Positions 50,758 to 64,000 of a stretch of 64,000 nucleotides of DNA are shown here, in pieces. This DNA comes from Microterricola gilva (GTDB lineage Bacteria; Actinomycetota; Actinomycetes; Actinomycetales; Microbacteriaceae): positions 1,426,001 to 1,490,000 of the forward strand of contig NZ_SHLC01000001.1 of NCBI RefSeq assembly GCF_004217495.1. The letters run 5' to 3'. The notes beneath the pieces are model-generated. The model did no database searches. It was not told the origin of the DNA and worked only from the letters and a program-made list of their open reading frames with translations. A program made the translations under genes and the position numbers. Numbering within the stretch: position 1 is the first letter of the stretch; every line of letters starts with the position of its first letter.

Positions 50758-50763
50758 TAGACT
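50758..50763 (+). promoter_or_regulatory. candidate -10 box of coaE (leaderless)
   Basis: TAGACT ends 6 nt before the GTG at 50770, with no ribosome site. Confidence 0.45.
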
Positions 50764-50769
50764 CTGACT

Positions 50770-51393
50770 GTGTATCTCATCGGATTGACTGGCGGCATCG
50801 CCTCGGGCAAATCGACGGTCGCCCGCCGTCTCGTTCAACACGGCGCGATCCTGATCGATGCGGACGTCCTCGCCCGCAAGGTCGTCGAGCCGGGCACTCC
50901 CGGTCTCGCCCGCATCCGCGAGGAGTTCGGTGACGGCGTCCTGAACGCCGACGGCACCCTCGACCGCGAGAAGCTCGGGGCTGTCATCTTCCACGACGAG
51001 GACGCCCGCGCCAGGCTGAATGCCATCGTGCACCCGGCCGTGCGCGAGCTGGGGGAGAAGCTCAAGGCTGAGGCAGCCGCCGCGGATCCGGATGCCGTCG
51101 TCGTCCACGACATCCCGCTGCTCGTCGAGGCCGGGCGTGCCTCTGAGCCGTTCGACCTCATCGTCGTCGTCGAGGCGCCGAAGAAGACGCGGGTCGCGCG
51201 TCTCGTCGAGGAGCGGGGCCTCGACCCGGCTCACGCGCACGCCCGCGTCGAGTCCCAGGCCAGCGACGAGGAGCGACGCGCCATCGCCGACGTCGTGATC
51301 GACACCGACGAGAGCCTCGCCCACACTATGAGCCAGGTCGATGACCTCTGGATGCGGGTGCAGTCAGAGCGCACTGTCGGTGGCCGTCCGTAG
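50770..51393 (+). CDS. coaE: dephospho-CoA kinase
   Basis: CoaE (207 aa) phosphorylates dephospho-CoA, the last step of coenzyme A synthesis. The P-loop LTGGIASGKSTVAR is at residues about 6-19; LIDADVLARKVVEPG and HPAVRELG are conserved, as is the late lid region VARLVEERGL. There is no C-terminal UPF0157/GrpB extension such as mycobacterial CoaE has. The start is GTG on a leaderless-type promoter. Its stop codon forms part of the uvrB -10 box. coaBC lies elsewhere in the window. Confidence 0.94.
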   Translation: MYLIGLTGGIASGKSTVARRLVQHGAILIDADVLARKVVEPGTPGLARIREEFGDGVLNADGTLDREKLGAVIFHDEDARARLNAIVHPAVRELGEKLKAEAAAADPDAVVVHDIPLLVEAGRASEPFDLIVVVEAPKKTRVARLVEERGLDPAHAHARVESQASDEERRAIADVVIDTDESLAHTMSQVDDLWMRVQSERTVGGRP

Positions 51394-51396
51394 ACT
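51391..51396 (+). promoter_or_regulatory. candidate -10 box of uvrB (leaderless), overlapping the coaE stop
   Basis: TAGACT, whose TAG is the coaE stop codon, ends 6 nt before the uvrB ATG at 51403. No LexA-like box is seen nearby. Confidence 0.45.
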
Positions 51397-51402
51397 GGAT
51401 CC

Positions 51403-53469
51403 ATGGAACCCACCCGCGCCGTTCGCCCGTTCGAGGTCGTCAGCGAGTACACCCCGAGCGGTGACCAGCCCGGCGCGATCGCCGACCTCTCCGCCCGCAT
51501 CAACGCGGGCGAGACGGATGTCGTGCTGCTCGGTGCCACCGGAACGGGAAAGTCGGCGACAACCGCCTGGCTGGTCGAGGCCGTTCAACGCCCGACGCTG
51601 GTGCTTGCACACAACAAGACCCTCGCCGCCCAGCTGGCCAACGAGTTCCGCGAGCTGATGCCGCACAACGCGGTCGAGTACTTCGTCTCGTACTACGACT
51701 ACTACCAGCCAGAGGCCTACGTGCCGCAGACGGACACCTTCATCGAGAAGGACAGCTCGGTCAACGCCGAGGTCGAGCGCCTGCGCCACTCGACGACGAA
51801 CTCGCTCCTCAGCCGGCGCGACGTCATCGTCGTGTCGACCGTGTCCTGCATCTACGGCCTCGGCACGCCGGACGAGTACATGAACGCCATGGTGGCGCTG
51901 CAGGTCGGCCAGAAGGTCAGCCGGGACTGGCTCGTGCGCAAGTTCGTCTCGATGCAGTACCAGCGCAACGACATCGACTTCTCCCGCGGCAACTTCCGGG
52001 TGCGAGGCGACACCATCGAGATCATCCCGATGTACGAGGAGCTCGCGATCCGCATCGAGATGTTCGGTGACGAGATCGAGGCGCTCTACAGCCTGCACCC
52101 GCTGACCGGCGACGTGGTGCGCAAGCTCGACTCGATCGCCGTCTTCCCCGGTTCGCACTACGTCGCCAGCACCGAGGTGATGCAGAAGGCCATCGTGACC
52201 ATCCGCGAGGAGCTCGAGTGGCGCCTGGCCCAGCTGGAGCGCGAGGGCAAGCTGCTCGAGGCGCAGCGCCTGCGCATGCGCACGAACTTCGACCTCGAGA
52301 TGATGGAGCAGATCGGCTTCTGCTCCGGCATCGAGAACTACTCGCGGCACATCGACCAACGTGCGGTCGGCGAGGCCCCGCACTGCCTGCTCGACTACTT
52401 CCCTGACGACTTCCTCGTCGTCATCGACGAGTCGCACGTGACGGTTCCGCAGATCGGCGCCATGTACGAGGGCGACTCCTCGCGCAAGCGCACCCTCGTC
52501 GAGCACGGTTTCCGCCTGCCGAGCGCGCTCGACAACCGCCCGCTCAAGTTCGATGAGTTCAAGAACCGCGTTGGCCAGACCGTGTACCTCTCGGCGACGC
52601 CGGGCAAGTACGAGATGGGAATCGCCGACGGCGTCGTCGAACAGATCATCCGCCCGACTGGTCTCGTCGACCCCGCCATCGTGCTGAAGCCGAGCAAGGG
52701 CCAGATCGATGACCTGCTCGAGGAGATCCGGGTGCGCGCGGCCAAGGATGAGCGTGTCCTCGTCACGACGCTCACCAAGAAGATGGCAGAGGAGCTCACC
52801 GACTTCTTCACCGAGTCCGGGGTACGGGTGCGCTACCTGCACTCGGATGTCGACACGCTTCGCCGCGTCGAGCTGCTCACCGAGCTGCGCCAGGGCGTGT
52901 ACGACGTGCTCGTCGGCATCAACCTGCTCCGTGAGGGCCTCGACCTCCCCGAGGTCTCACTCGTGGCGATCCTGGACGCCGACAAGGAAGGCTTCCTGCG
53001 CTCGGCGACCTCGCTCATCCAGACGATCGGCCGTGCGGCCCGAAACGTGTCAGGCGAGGTGCACATGTACGCGGACCGCGTCACCGACTCGATGGCTAAG
53101 GCCATCGAGGAGACGACGAGGCGCCGCGAGAAGCAGGTCGCGTACAACCTCGCCAACGGCATCGACCCGCAGCCGCTCCGGAAGCGCATCGCCGACATCA
53201 CCGACGTGCTGGCGCGGGAGGAGGCGGACACCGCCGAGCTGCTGGCCGGGCGCGACGGCCGCAAGAAGTCGCCTGTGCCGAACCTGCGCCGCGAGGGCAT
53301 CGCATCGGCCGGGGGCAACGAGCTGGAGTCGCTCATCGCCGATCTCAACGAGCAGATGCTGCAGGCGGCCGGCGAGCTCAAGTTCGAGCTGGCTGCCCGC
53401 CTCCGCGACGAGCTCTCCGAGATCAAGCGGGAGCTCCGCCAGATGGAGAAGGCCGGCCACCTTGACTGA
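51403..53469 (+). CDS. uvrB: excinuclease ABC subunit B
   Basis: UvrB (688 aa) verifies DNA damage in nucleotide-excision repair. The P-loop [15 protein letters not shown] is at about residue 44, and the damage-probing beta-hairpin [22 protein letters not shown] follows. Helicase motifs [21 protein letters not shown], and [15 protein letters not shown] are intact. The UvrC-binding coiled motif [19 protein letters not shown] ends the protein. It is followed within its stop by a small membrane protein, then by uvrA and uvrC. Confidence 0.97.
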   Translation: MEPTRAVRPFEVVSEYTPSGDQPGAIADLSARINAGETDVVLLGATGTGKSATTAWLVEAVQRPTLVLAHNKTLAAQLANEFRELMPHNAVEYFVSYYDYYQPEAYVPQTDTFIEKDSSVNAEVERLRHSTTNSLLSRRDVIVVSTVSCIYGLGTPDEYMNAMVALQVGQKVSRDWLVRKFVSMQYQRNDIDFSRGNFRVRGDTIEIIPMYEELAIRIEMFGDEIEALYSLHPLTGDVVRKLDSIAVFPGSHYVASTEVMQKAIVTIREELEWRLAQLEREGKLLEAQRLRMRTNFDLEMMEQIGFCSGIENYSRHIDQRAVGEAPHCLLDYFPDDFLVVIDESHVTVPQIGAMYEGDSSRKRTLVEHGFRLPSALDNRPLKFDEFKNRVGQTVYLSATPGKYEMGIADGVVEQIIRPTGLVDPAIVLKPSKGQIDDLLEEIRVRAAKDERVLVTTLTKKMAEELTDFFTESGVRVRYLHSDVDTLRRVELLTELRQGVYDVLVGINLLREGLDLPEVSLVAILDADKEGFLRSATSLIQTIGRAARNVSGEVHMYADRVTDSMAKAIEETTRRREKQVAYNLANGIDPQPLRKRIADITDVLAREEADTAELLAGRDGRKKSPVPNLRREGIASAGGNELESLIADLNEQMLQAAGELKFELAARLRDELSEIKRELRQMEKAGHLD

Positions 53470-53746
53470 TGCCGTGCCGCTGTTGGTGGTCGCCGGGTTG
53501 CTCCTGGCGGGTTTCCTGCTGTGGCCGCTGCTGGCGCCCCCCATGCTCGCCGCCGAGAGGGCGCGCCGGCGCAAGAGCGTCGGCTCCGGCATGCTCGGCG
53601 TCGTCGACGAGGTGTTCCGGCCGCAGGCGCACGACGCCCACCTGGTCTGGGAGGCCCAACAGGAGCTGCCAGCACCCGCGCCCTTGCCAGGCGACGGGCC
53701 CCTGGCGTCCGGCCGGATCCGCATCACGCTCCCGCCGAGCCGTTAG
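53462..53746 (+). CDS. small membrane protein between uvrB and uvrA
   Basis: It overlaps the uvrB end by 8 bp from a TTG at 53462 (94 aa), with GAGAAGG upstream; a GTG at 53474 is an alternative start. One N-terminal membrane helix ([22 protein letters not shown]) is followed by a basic stretch ERARRRKS and a conserved-looking [24 protein letters not shown]. This last part resembles small actinobacterial proteins of unknown function (possibly DUF6191). No role in repair is shown; only the position is suggestive. Confidence 0.7.
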   Translation: MTDAVPLLVVAGLLLAGFLLWPLLAPPMLAAERARRRKSVGSGMLGVVDEVFRPQAHDAHLVWEAQQELPAPAPLPGDGPLASGRIRITLPPSR

Positions 53747-53796
53747 CGGCGCTCCGCGGGCTGGCGCACGTCGGCTGAATGTTCGCCGCGAGCGTG

Positions 53797-53812
53797 TAGA
53801 ACGAGTCTTCGA
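53797..53812. promoter_or_regulatory. candidate LexA (SOS) box before uvrA
   Basis: TAGAAC-GAGT-CTTCGA matches the actinobacterial LexA site TCGAAC-N4-GTTCGA at 10 of 12 fixed positions. It covers the place of the -35 element, 17 bp upstream of the TAGACT -10 box of uvrA, which is a good position for repression. Confidence 0.6.
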
Positions 53813-53829
53813 ATGAGTCGCTTTTCTCG

Positions 53830-53835
53830 TAGACT
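53830..53835 (+). promoter_or_regulatory. candidate -10 box of uvrA (leaderless)
   Basis: TAGACT ends 6 nt before the GTG at 53842. Confidence 0.45.
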
Positions 53836-53841
53836 CGTCTG

Positions 53842-56748
<2,907 letters not shown>

Positions 56749-56764
56749 GCGGCGCGGAGTATCG

Positions 56765-58642
56765 ATGGCGAATGTGCTGAGTTACCGGCCCAAGACGGGG
56801 GAGATCCCCACGGAGCCGGGGGTCTACCGCTTCCGCGACCAGAATTCCCGGGTGCTCTACGTCGGTAAGGCGAAGAACCTGCGCGCGCGGCTCAGCAACT
56901 ATTTCGCGCCGCTGGAGAGCCTGCACGAGCGCACCAGGCGCATGGTCACGACGGCGACGAGCGTCGAGTGGACGGTCGTCGGCAGCGAGGTCGAGGCGCT
57001 GCAGCTCGAGTTCACCTGGATCAAGGAATTCGACCCGCCGTTCAACGTCATGTTCAAGGACGACAAGTCCTACCCCTACCTGGCCGTCACCCTCGCCGAG
57101 GAGGCGCCGCGTGCCCTGGTCACGCGAACGACAGGGATCAAGGGCGCCAGGTACTTCGGTCCGTACCCCAAGGTGTGGGCGGTCTACGACACCATCGAGC
57201 TGATGCTCAAGGCCTTCCCGATCCGCACGTGCAAGGACTCCGACTACAAGCGCGCCATGCAGTCGGGCAAGCCGTGCTTCGCCGGGCAGATCGGCCGCTG
57301 CTTCGGCCCGTGCTCCGGGCTGGTCAGCATCGAGGAACACCGCGAGATCGTGAAGCGTTTCGTCAGCTTCATGGGCAGCCAGGACCGCAAGCTGATCAAC
57401 GAGCTCACCCAGGAGATGAAGGCGGCATCCGCCGCGCTGAACTTCGAGCTCGCGGCAAAGCGACGCGACCAGGTCGCCGCGCTCGAGGCGGTGCTCGAGA
57501 AGAGCGCCGTCGTGCTGCGCGACTCGGTCGACATCGACCTCTTCGGCATCGTGCACGACGAGCTCGCTGCGGCCGTGCAGCAGTTCGTCGTGCGCGGCGG
57601 TCGTATCCGCGGTGTGCGCGGCTGGGTCGTCGACAAGGGCCTCGACGCGTCGATGGGCGAGCTCGTCGACTCGATCGTGCAGACCGTGTACAACGAGAAC
57701 AATCCGCCGCCGCGGGAGATCGTCGTGCCCGAGCTGCCTGACGACGCGGCAGCGCTCGAGGAATGGCTGCGGGGGATGGCCGGCGTCAAGGTGCAGGTGC
57801 GTGCGGCTCAGCGCGGCGAGAAGGCGGCGCTGCTCGCCACCGCCACCCAGAACGCCGCCCACTCGCTGATGCTCTACAAGACGCGGCGCAGCTCCGACTT
57901 CACGGCCCGCTCCAAGGCGCTCGAAGACATCCAGGAGGCGCTCGGGATGACGGAGGCCCCGCTGCGCATGGAGTGCTACGACGTGTCGCACCTCGGCGGG
58001 ACCAACATCGTCGCGAGCATGGTCGTGTTCGAGGACGGGCTGCCGCGCAAGGATCAGTACCGGCGCTTCAACATCCCCGAATCCACCGACGACACCGATT
58101 CGATCTATCGCACGCTCACCCGGCGGCTGGCCCATCTGCGCGAGGAGGCAGCCACCCCGGTTGCCGACCCCGCCGCGGAGGAGGGCGCGGGGGAGAAGCG
58201 CCGCAAGTTCAGCTACCCGCCCAATCTGCTCATCGTCGACGGCGGGCAACCGCAGGTCGAGGCCGCCGCGCGCGCGATGCGGGAATCCGGCGTGCAGGGG
58301 ATCCAGCTCTGTGGCATCGCCAAGCGCCTGGAGGAGATCTGGCTGCCTGACTCCGACTACCCGGTGATCCTGCCGCGCAACAGCGACGCCTTGTTCCTGT
58401 TCCAGCGGATCCGTGACGAGGCGCACCGCTTCGCGATCACGCATCAACGGGCGAGCCGCAAACGGGACATCAACTCGGTGCTCGGCGAGATTCCCGGGCT
58501 CGGACCGGCCAGGGTCGCCGTGCTGCTGAAGCATTTCGGCTCCGTTTCGCAGCTGAAACAGGCCAGCCCCGAGGCGATCGCGGAGGTTCGGGGTGTCGGA
58601 CCGGCACTCGCACAGGCGATCCACCAGCACTTGCGTGCCTGA
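56765..58642 (+). CDS. uvrC: excinuclease ABC subunit C
   Basis: UvrC (625 aa) makes both incisions around the lesion. The GIY-YIG nuclease domain ([26 protein letters not shown]) is at residues about 18-43, and the UVR motif [24 protein letters not shown] is near 215. The RNase H-like nuclease is marked by [24 protein letters not shown], and a tandem helix-hairpin-helix DNA-binding end closes it ([34 protein letters not shown]). GGAG sits 5 nt before the ATG. With uvrB and uvrA the full set is present here. Confidence 0.96.
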   Translation: MANVLSYRPKTGEIPTEPGVYRFRDQNSRVLYVGKAKNLRARLSNYFAPLESLHERTRRMVTTATSVEWTVVGSEVEALQLEFTWIKEFDPPFNVMFKDDKSYPYLAVTLAEEAPRALVTRTTGIKGARYFGPYPKVWAVYDTIELMLKAFPIRTCKDSDYKRAMQSGKPCFAGQIGRCFGPCSGLVSIEEHREIVKRFVSFMGSQDRKLINELTQEMKAASAALNFELAAKRRDQVAALEAVLEKSAVVLRDSVDIDLFGIVHDELAAAVQQFVVRGGRIRGVRGWVVDKGLDASMGELVDSIVQTVYNENNPPPREIVVPELPDDAAALEEWLRGMAGVKVQVRAAQRGEKAALLATATQNAAHSLMLYKTRRSSDFTARSKALEDIQEALGMTEAPLRMECYDVSHLGGTNIVASMVVFEDGLPRKDQYRRFNIPESTDDTDSIYRTLTRRLAHLREEAATPVADPAAEEGAGEKRRKFSYPPNLLIVDGGQPQVEAAARAMRESGVQGIQLCGIAKRLEEIWLPDSDYPVILPRNSDALFLFQRIRDEAHRFAITHQRASRKRDINSVLGEIPGLGPARVAVLLKHFGSVSQLKQASPEAIAEVRGVGPALAQAIHQHLRA

Positions 58643-58658
58643 ATCGCTCGGCGCTCGG

Positions 58659-58664
58659 TAGGCT
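58659..58664 (+). promoter_or_regulatory. candidate -10 box of rapZ
   Basis: TAGGCT, or the overlapping TAGAGT at 58664-58669, precedes a leader of about 35 nt that carries AAGGTGAG before the ATG. Confidence 0.4.
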
Positions 58665-58704
58665 AGAGTCCCACCAGTTCTTCTAGCGAAGGTGAGAATC
58701 TGCC

Positions 58705-59580
58705 ATGGCGGATGCCCGGCAGCACGAGATGCTGATCGTCACGGGAATGTCCGGAGCCGGTCGTTCGACCGTAGCGAACGCTCTTGAAGACCTCGGTTGG
58801 TACGTTGTCGACAACCTCCCCCCGCAGATGCTGCGCCCCTTCGTCGATCTCGCCGGGCGCGCCGGATCGAGCCTGCCCAAGATCGCGGCCGTCGTCGACA
58901 TCCGCGGCGGCAACTTCTTCTCCGAGCTGCAGGAGATCATCCAGGCGCTCCGCGCCGGCGGAACGGAGCTGCGGGTCGTCTTCCTCGATGCATCGGACGA
59001 TGTGCTGGTGCGCCGCTTCGAGTCGGTGCGCCGGCCCCACCCGCTGCAGGGCGATGGGACGCTGCTGGACGGCATCGCGGCCGAGCGGGCGCGCATCGCG
59101 GCGATCCGCGGGGCGAGCGACATCCTCATCGACACCACGGAACTGAACATCCACCAGCTGGCGACGGCAACGCGGGAGCGGTTCTCCGAGCAGGATGTCG
59201 CCGGCGTGAGTGTGACGCTGCTGAGCTTCGGCTTCAAGTACGGCGTGCCGACGGACGCCGACATGGTCGCGGACGCCCGTTTCCTCCCCAACCCGTTCTG
59301 GGTTCCCGAATTGCGCCCCCACACCGGCCTCGACGGCGATGTCGCCGACTATGTGCTCGGACAGCCGGGCGCCCACGAATTCCTCGAACGCTACGCAGCC
59401 GCACTCGAGCCAGTGCTCGCCGGCTACCAGCGCGAGAATAAACGTCACGTCACGATCGCCGTCGGTTGCACCGGCGGCAAGCACCGCTCCGTCGCCATGG
59501 TGAAGGAGCTGTCGACATTGATCGGCGGCCTTCCCCGGGTGGCAGTGAGTGTGAGGCATCGGGACCTCGGACGCGAATAG
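58705..59580 (+). CDS. rapZ: RNase adapter / nucleotide-binding protein RapZ (YvcJ family)
   Basis: This 291-aa P-loop protein has the Walker [10 protein letters not shown] (residues 14-22, Arg in place of the usual Lys, as in many relatives), [15 protein letters not shown], and the C-terminal metabolite/RNA-binding motif [16 protein letters not shown]. In enterobacteria RapZ targets a small RNA that controls GlmS; in Gram-positives the role is less clear. The order uvrC-rapZ-whiA is conserved in actinobacteria. AAGGTGAG precedes the ATG. Confidence 0.93.
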   Translation: MADARQHEMLIVTGMSGAGRSTVANALEDLGWYVVDNLPPQMLRPFVDLAGRAGSSLPKIAAVVDIRGGNFFSELQEIIQALRAGGTELRVVFLDASDDVLVRRFESVRRPHPLQGDGTLLDGIAAERARIAAIRGASDILIDTTELNIHQLATATRERFSEQDVAGVSVTLLSFGFKYGVPTDADMVADARFLPNPFWVPELRPHTGLDGDVADYVLGQPGAHEFLERYAAALEPVLAGYQRENKRHVTIAVGCTGGKHRSVAMVKELSTLIGGLPRVAVSVRHRDLGRE

Positions 59581-59600
59581 GCAGCCGCACCCGGCTGCCT
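59579..59600 (+). terminator. hairpin spanning the rapZ stop codon
   Basis: A perfect 8-bp stem AGGCAGCC/GGCTGCCT starts inside the rapZ stop and is followed 7 nt later by CCTTTT. It may attenuate transcription into whiA. Confidence 0.4.
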
Positions 59601-59638
59601 GTCCACGCCTTTTGGCACTGCAAAGAATGGAAACACGA

Positions 59639-60619
59639 TTGGCTCTCACCGCCGACGTTAAAGAAGAACTCTCCCGAGTCGAGGTCGCAAAGACCACGGT
59701 CCGGGCGGCCGAGCTCGCGACGATCCTGCGCTTCTCCGGAGGTCTGCACATGATCTCCGGCCGCATCGCCGTCGAATCCGAGCTCGACTCAACCGTGCTC
59801 GCGCGCCGCGTGCGCAAGGATCTCGCCGAACTCTATGGTGTGCGCAGCGACGTCTCTGTGATCGCGGCCTCCGGGCTTCGTCGCACCAACAACTACCTCG
59901 TCCGCGTGCTGGAAGGTGGCGAGACGCTCGCCCGCCAGACCGGCCTGCTCGACGCCCGCCGCCGCCCGATCCGTGGTCTGCCGAACCGCCTGACCACGGG
60001 CTCGCGTGAGGAGATCGCCGCCGTGTGGCGTGGAGCGTTCCTCGCGGCAGGCACCCTGACCGATCCTGGCCGCTCCGCAGCACTGGAGATCACGTGCCCT
60101 GGCAACGAGGCAGCCATGGCCCTGGTCGGCGCCGCCGGCCGTCTCGGGATCGCCGCGAAGGCCCGTGAGGTGCGCGGTGTCCACCGTGTGGTGATCCGGG
60201 ACGGAGACGCCATCAGCGCGATGCTCGTGCACATGGGTGCAGAGCAGACGGTGCGCAACTGGGAAGAGCTGCGCCAGCGCCGTGAGGTGCGGGCCACCGC
60301 GAACCGCCTGGTCAACTTCGACGACGCGAACCTCCGCCGCAGCGCGCAGGCCGCCGTCGCCGCATGCGCCAGGGTCGAGCGCGCCATGGAGATCCTCGGC
60401 GCCGACATCCCCGATCACCTGAAGTACGCGGGGGAGCTGCGCCTGCGTTTCCGCGACTCCAGCCTCGACGAACTCGGCCACCACGCCGAGCCGCCGATGA
60501 CCAAGGACGCCGTGGCCGGCCGCATCCGCCGCCTGCTCGCGATGGCGGACAAGAAGGCGGCGGATCTCGGCATCCCCGGAACCGACGCCAACCTTCCCGC
60601 CGACCTGGATGACGTCTGA
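59639..60619 (+). CDS. whiA: WhiA-family DNA-binding regulator
   Basis: WhiA (326 aa) is a sporulation/cell-division regulator in Streptomyces and is kept in non-sporulating actinobacteria. Two LAGLIDADG-like halves derived from a homing endonuclease ([42 protein letters not shown]) precede a C-terminal helix-turn-helix ([24 protein letters not shown]). The TTG at 59639 gives the family N-terminus [15 protein letters not shown]. An ATG at 59627 would add four residues and is the main alternative; neither has a strong ribosome site. Confidence 0.92.
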   Translation: MALTADVKEELSRVEVAKTTVRAAELATILRFSGGLHMISGRIAVESELDSTVLARRVRKDLAELYGVRSDVSVIAASGLRRTNNYLVRVLEGGETLARQTGLLDARRRPIRGLPNRLTTGSREEIAAVWRGAFLAAGTLTDPGRSAALEITCPGNEAAMALVGAAGRLGIAAKAREVRGVHRVVIRDGDAISAMLVHMGAEQTVRNWEELRQRREVRATANRLVNFDDANLRRSAQAAVAACARVERAMEILGADIPDHLKYAGELRLRFRDSSLDELGHHAEPPMTKDAVAGRIRRLLAMADKKAADLGIPGTDANLPADLDDV

Positions 60620-60621
60620 TT

Positions 60622-60710
60622 TCGCGGTCGCGGAACATGATCGGTGGCCCCATGGTTGCCATCAGTAGACTGAAAATGTCGCAATCGGTCGCGAATCTCG
60701 CGGTCACGAA
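60622..60710. repeat. repeated TCGCGGTC elements around the sodA promoter
   Basis: TCGCGGTCGCGGA (60622-60634) and TCGCGGTCACGAA (60698-60710) agree at 11 of 13 positions. They lie on either side of the TAGACT -10 box. A related ATCGGTCGCGAA lies between them at 60684-60695. They could be operator copies for a metal or redox regulator. Confidence 0.3.
60666..60671 (+). promoter_or_regulatory. candidate -10 box of sodA
   Basis: TAGACT predicts a start near 60678. The 47-nt leader contains a small hairpin CGCGA-ATC-TCGCG (60690-60702) and the ribosome site AGAGGAGA. Confidence 0.45.
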
Positions 60711-60724
60711 AGAGGAGAAAATCA

Positions 60725-61351
60725 ATGGCTGAATACACGCTGCCTGAGCTCGCCTACGACTACTCGGCACTCGAGCCGAGCATCAGCGGTGCGATCATGG
60801 AGTTGCACCACAGCAAGCACCACCAGGCCTACGTGACCGGGGCGAACACCGCGCTCGCCCAGCTCGCCGAGGCTCGTGACAACGGCAACCTGGCGAACGT
60901 CAACAAGCTGCAGAAGGACCTCGCCTTCAACCTCGGCGGCCACGTCAACCACTCGATCTTCTGGACCAACATGTCGCCGAACGGTGGCGACAAGCCGGTC
61001 GGCGAGCTCGCCGCCGCGATCGACGACTTCTTCGGTTCCTTCGAGAAGTTCCAGGCGCACTTCACCGCGACCGCCCTCGGCGTGCAGGGTTCGGGCTGGG
61101 CGGTTCTGGCCTGGGACTCGATCGGCCAGCAGCTGATCATCCAGCAGTTCTTCGACCAGCAGGCGAACTTCGCAGCAGGCACGGTTCCGCTGCTCATGCT
61201 CGACGTCTGGGAGCACGCCTACTACCTCGACTACCGCAATGTTCGGGCCGACTACGTCAAGGCCTTCTGGAACATCGTCGACTGGGCCAACGTGCAGTCA
61301 CGCTTCGACGCAGCGCGCGTAAAGACCAACGGCCTGCTGATACTGTCATAG
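60725..61351 (+). CDS. sodA: superoxide dismutase, Mn/Fe type (probably Mn)
   Basis: Sod (208 aa) removes superoxide in the cytoplasm. The metal ligands are His28, His76, Asp159 (LDVWEHAYY) and His163. The [10 protein letters not shown] box and Gln120 in VQGSGWAVL favour manganese over iron. The ATG has AGAGGAGA about 8 nt upstream. No secretion signal is present. It sits between whiA and gap as a single-gene unit with its own promoter and terminator. Confidence 0.95.
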   Translation: MAEYTLPELAYDYSALEPSISGAIMELHHSKHHQAYVTGANTALAQLAEARDNGNLANVNKLQKDLAFNLGGHVNHSIFWTNMSPNGGDKPVGELAAAIDDFFGSFEKFQAHFTATALGVQGSGWAVLAWDSIGQQLIIQQFFDQQANFAAGTVPLLMLDVWEHAYYLDYRNVRADYVKAFWNIVDWANVQSRFDAARVKTNGLLILS

Positions 61352-62455
<1,104 letters not shown>

Positions 62456-62466
62456 GCGGGTAGGGC

Positions 62467-63678
62467 GTGACGCTGCGCACGATTGATTCCCTCGGGCCAC
62501 TCGCAGGCAAGCACGTCATCGTGCGCTGCGACCTGAACGTTCCGCTGAAGGACGGCCAGATCACAGATGACGGTCGTGTGCGAGCGTCTCTGCCCACCCT
62601 CACCGCTCTGCTCGCTCAGGGCGCCCGCGTGAGCGTCGTCTCACACCTCGGGCGCCCTGATGGGGCACCGGATGAGCGCTACAGCCTTGCCCCGGTCGCC
62701 CGCCGTCTCGGCGAGCTCCTGGGCAAGCCCGTTGCCTTCGCGACCGACACCGTCGGCGCTTCGGCGCAGGCGACGGTCGCCGCCCTCGCCGACGGCGAGA
62801 TCGCCGTTCTCGAGAACCTGCGTTTCAACGCGGGGGAGACCTCCAAGGTCGCCGAGGAACGGGCGGCCTTCGCAGCCGAGCTCGCGGCCTTCGGTGACGC
62901 ACTCGTCTCCGACGGCTTCGGTGTCGTGCACCGCAAGCAGGCGAGCGTCTACGAACTGGCCGAGCTGCTCCCGAGCGCCGCCGGTCTCCTGATCGCCGCA
63001 GAGCTCGATGTGCTCGACCGCCTGACCGAGAACCCCGAGCGGCCGTACGCCGTCGTCCTCGGCGGATCCAAGGTCTCAGACAAGCTCGGCGTGATCGGCC
63101 ACCTGCTGCCGCGCGTCGACTCGCTGCTCATCGGCGGCGGCATGCTCTTCACCTTCCTTGCGGCCCTCGGCCACAAGGTCGGATCGAGCCTGCTCGAGGT
63201 CGACCAGATCGACACCGTCAAGGGCTACCTGGCCGAGGCGGAGCGCCTGGGCGTCGAGATCGTCCTGCCGACGGATGTCGTCGTCGCCTCGAAGTTCGGT
63301 GCGGACGCCGAGGTTCTCGTGCGTGCGGCCGACGCCATCGAAGACACCCCGTTCGGTGCATCCGGGCTGGGACTCGACATCGGACCGGACACCGCCGCGC
63401 GGTTCGCGGAGGTCATCCGTGCCTCGACGACCGTGTTCTGGAACGGCCCGATGGGCGTCTTCGAGCTCGCCCCCTTCGCAGCGGGCACCCGTGCCGTTGC
63501 CGAGGCTCTCACCGAGGTCACCGGCCTCAGCGTCGTCGGCGGTGGCGATTCAGCCGCAGCCGTGCGCGCACTCGATTTCAACGATGACCAGTTTGGTCAC
63601 ATTTCGACCGGTGGAGGTGCCAGCCTCGAGTTCCTCGAAGGCAAGCGACTTCCCGGTCTGGAGGTACTCGGATGGTAG
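62467..63678 (+). CDS. pgk: phosphoglycerate kinase
   Basis: Pgk (403 aa) makes ATP from 1,3-bisphosphoglycerate. The N-terminus [13 protein letters not shown], the phosphoglycerate-binding [24 protein letters not shown], and the nucleotide-binding C-terminal [11 protein letters not shown] are intact. The GTG start is 11 bp after gap. Its last 7 bases overlap tpiA. Confidence 0.96.
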   Translation: MTLRTIDSLGPLAGKHVIVRCDLNVPLKDGQITDDGRVRASLPTLTALLAQGARVSVVSHLGRPDGAPDERYSLAPVARRLGELLGKPVAFATDTVGASAQATVAALADGEIAVLENLRFNAGETSKVAEERAAFAAELAAFGDALVSDGFGVVHRKQASVYELAELLPSAAGLLIAAELDVLDRLTENPERPYAVVLGGSKVSDKLGVIGHLLPRVDSLLIGGGMLFTFLAALGHKVGSSLLEVDQIDTVKGYLAEAERLGVEIVLPTDVVVASKFGADAEVLVRAADAIEDTPFGASGLGLDIGPDTAARFAEVIRASTTVFWNGPMGVFELAPFAAGTRAVAEALTEVTGLSVVGGGDSAAAVRALDFNDDQFGHISTGGGASLEFLEGKRLPGLEVLGW

Positions 63679-64000
63679 TGAATAGAACCCCCCTCATCGC
63701 GGGCAACTGGAAGATGAACCTGGACCACCTCCAGGCCATCGCCTTCGTGCAGAAGCTGGCGTGGAACCTGACGGAGGCCAAGCACGACTTCAGTGCCGTC
63801 GAGGTCGCCGTGTTCCCCCCGTTCACCGATCTGCGCAGTGTTCAGACGCTGGTCTCGGCCGACAAGCTCCCGCTCGCCTTCGGCGCGCAGGACGTCTCGG
63901 AGCACGTCTCCGGTGCGTACACCGGCGAGATCTCGGCCGCGTTCCTCGCCCAGCTCGAGTGCCGCTACGTGATCATCGGTCACTCGGAGCGTCGCACCCT
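63672..64000 (+). CDS. tpiA: triosephosphate isomerase, 5' part (runs off the right edge)
   Basis: The ATG at 63672 ([19 protein letters not shown]) lies inside the end of pgk; about 110 codons are present. The substrate-binding NWKMN motif, [19 protein letters not shown] and the electrophilic His in [10 protein letters not shown] are visible. The catalytic Glu lies beyond the window. It interconverts dihydroxyacetone phosphate and glyceraldehyde-3-phosphate and completes the gap-pgk-tpiA operon. A GTG at 63678 is an alternative start. Confidence 0.93.
   Translation, partial: MVVNRTPLIAGNWKMNLDHLQAIAFVQKLAWNLTEAKHDFSAVEVAVFPPFTDLRSVQTLVSADKLPLAFGAQDVSEHVSGAYTGEISAAFLAQLECRYVIIGHSERRT

Overview
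The window is a contiguous, gene-dense piece of the chromosome of a high-GC Gram-positive actinobacterium. The gene set and protein sequences look most like Microbacteriaceae (the Cryobacterium, Salinibacterium and Leifsonia area). Actinobacterial markers are an mIHF domain fused to guanylate kinase, a helicase-dead PriA, WhiA, an ANTAR response regulator of the PdtaR type, an HGxxPAAW protein inside the trp cluster, and many probable leaderless promoters in which a -10 box of the type TAGACT lies 6-7 nt before the start codon. No intergenic stretch exceeds 300 bases. I saw no rRNA, insertion sequence, prophage or CRISPR array. Nearly all genes run on the plus strand. The exceptions are a truncated MFS gene at the left edge, a 98-aa protein, a thioesterase, a DUF4126 membrane protein and one tRNA-Leu.

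Layout. 1-1953: divergent MFS exporter (partial) and APC amino-acid permease with a perfect inverted repeat between them. 2016-16551: the de novo pyrimidine operon pyrR-pyrB-pyrC-(PH-like protein)-carA-carB-pyrF, which runs on into mIHF-gmk, rpoZ, coaBC, metK and priA; a PyrR-binding RNA hairpin overlaps the pyrR ribosome binding site. 16552-19591: fmt, rsmB, rpe. 19592-28170: histidine and tryptophan genes (hisE, hisG, hisF, hisI, trpE, a Trp-associated membrane protein, an HGxxPAAW protein, trpC, trpB, trpA), then lgt. 28201-35886: gltBD (GOGAT) and pyk. 35907-41614: accessory stretch with an acyl-CoA synthetase, a small dimeric-barrel-like protein, a LuxR regulator, a DUF222/HNH-family gene whose HNH core is lost, tRNA-Leu(CAA), pdtaR and a PaaI-type thioesterase. 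41673-50718: polA, DUF885 peptidase, DUF4166 protein, TIGR01777 epimerase, rpsA, a methyltransferase and DUF4126. 50758-58642: coaE, uvrB, a small membrane protein, uvrA with a LexA-like box on its promoter, and uvrC. 58659-64000: rapZ, whiA, sodA, gap, pgk and a truncated tpiA.

Together the genes make nucleotide precursors (UMP, GDP), histidine, tryptophan, glutamate, coenzyme A and S-adenosylmethionine. They also supply lower glycolysis, translation start and ribosome functions, and the complete UvrABC nucleotide-excision repair set. Many neighbours overlap by 4 bp (ATGA or GTGA), which suggests translational coupling. There is no clear novel defence or mobile system. The most interesting signals are regulatory (PyrR hairpin, alternative hairpins before gltB, SOS box, leaderless start architecture, a recurrent octamer), together with the mIHF-Gmk fusion, the decayed HNH gene and a coupled pair of uncharacterised families (DUF4166 and TIGR01777).
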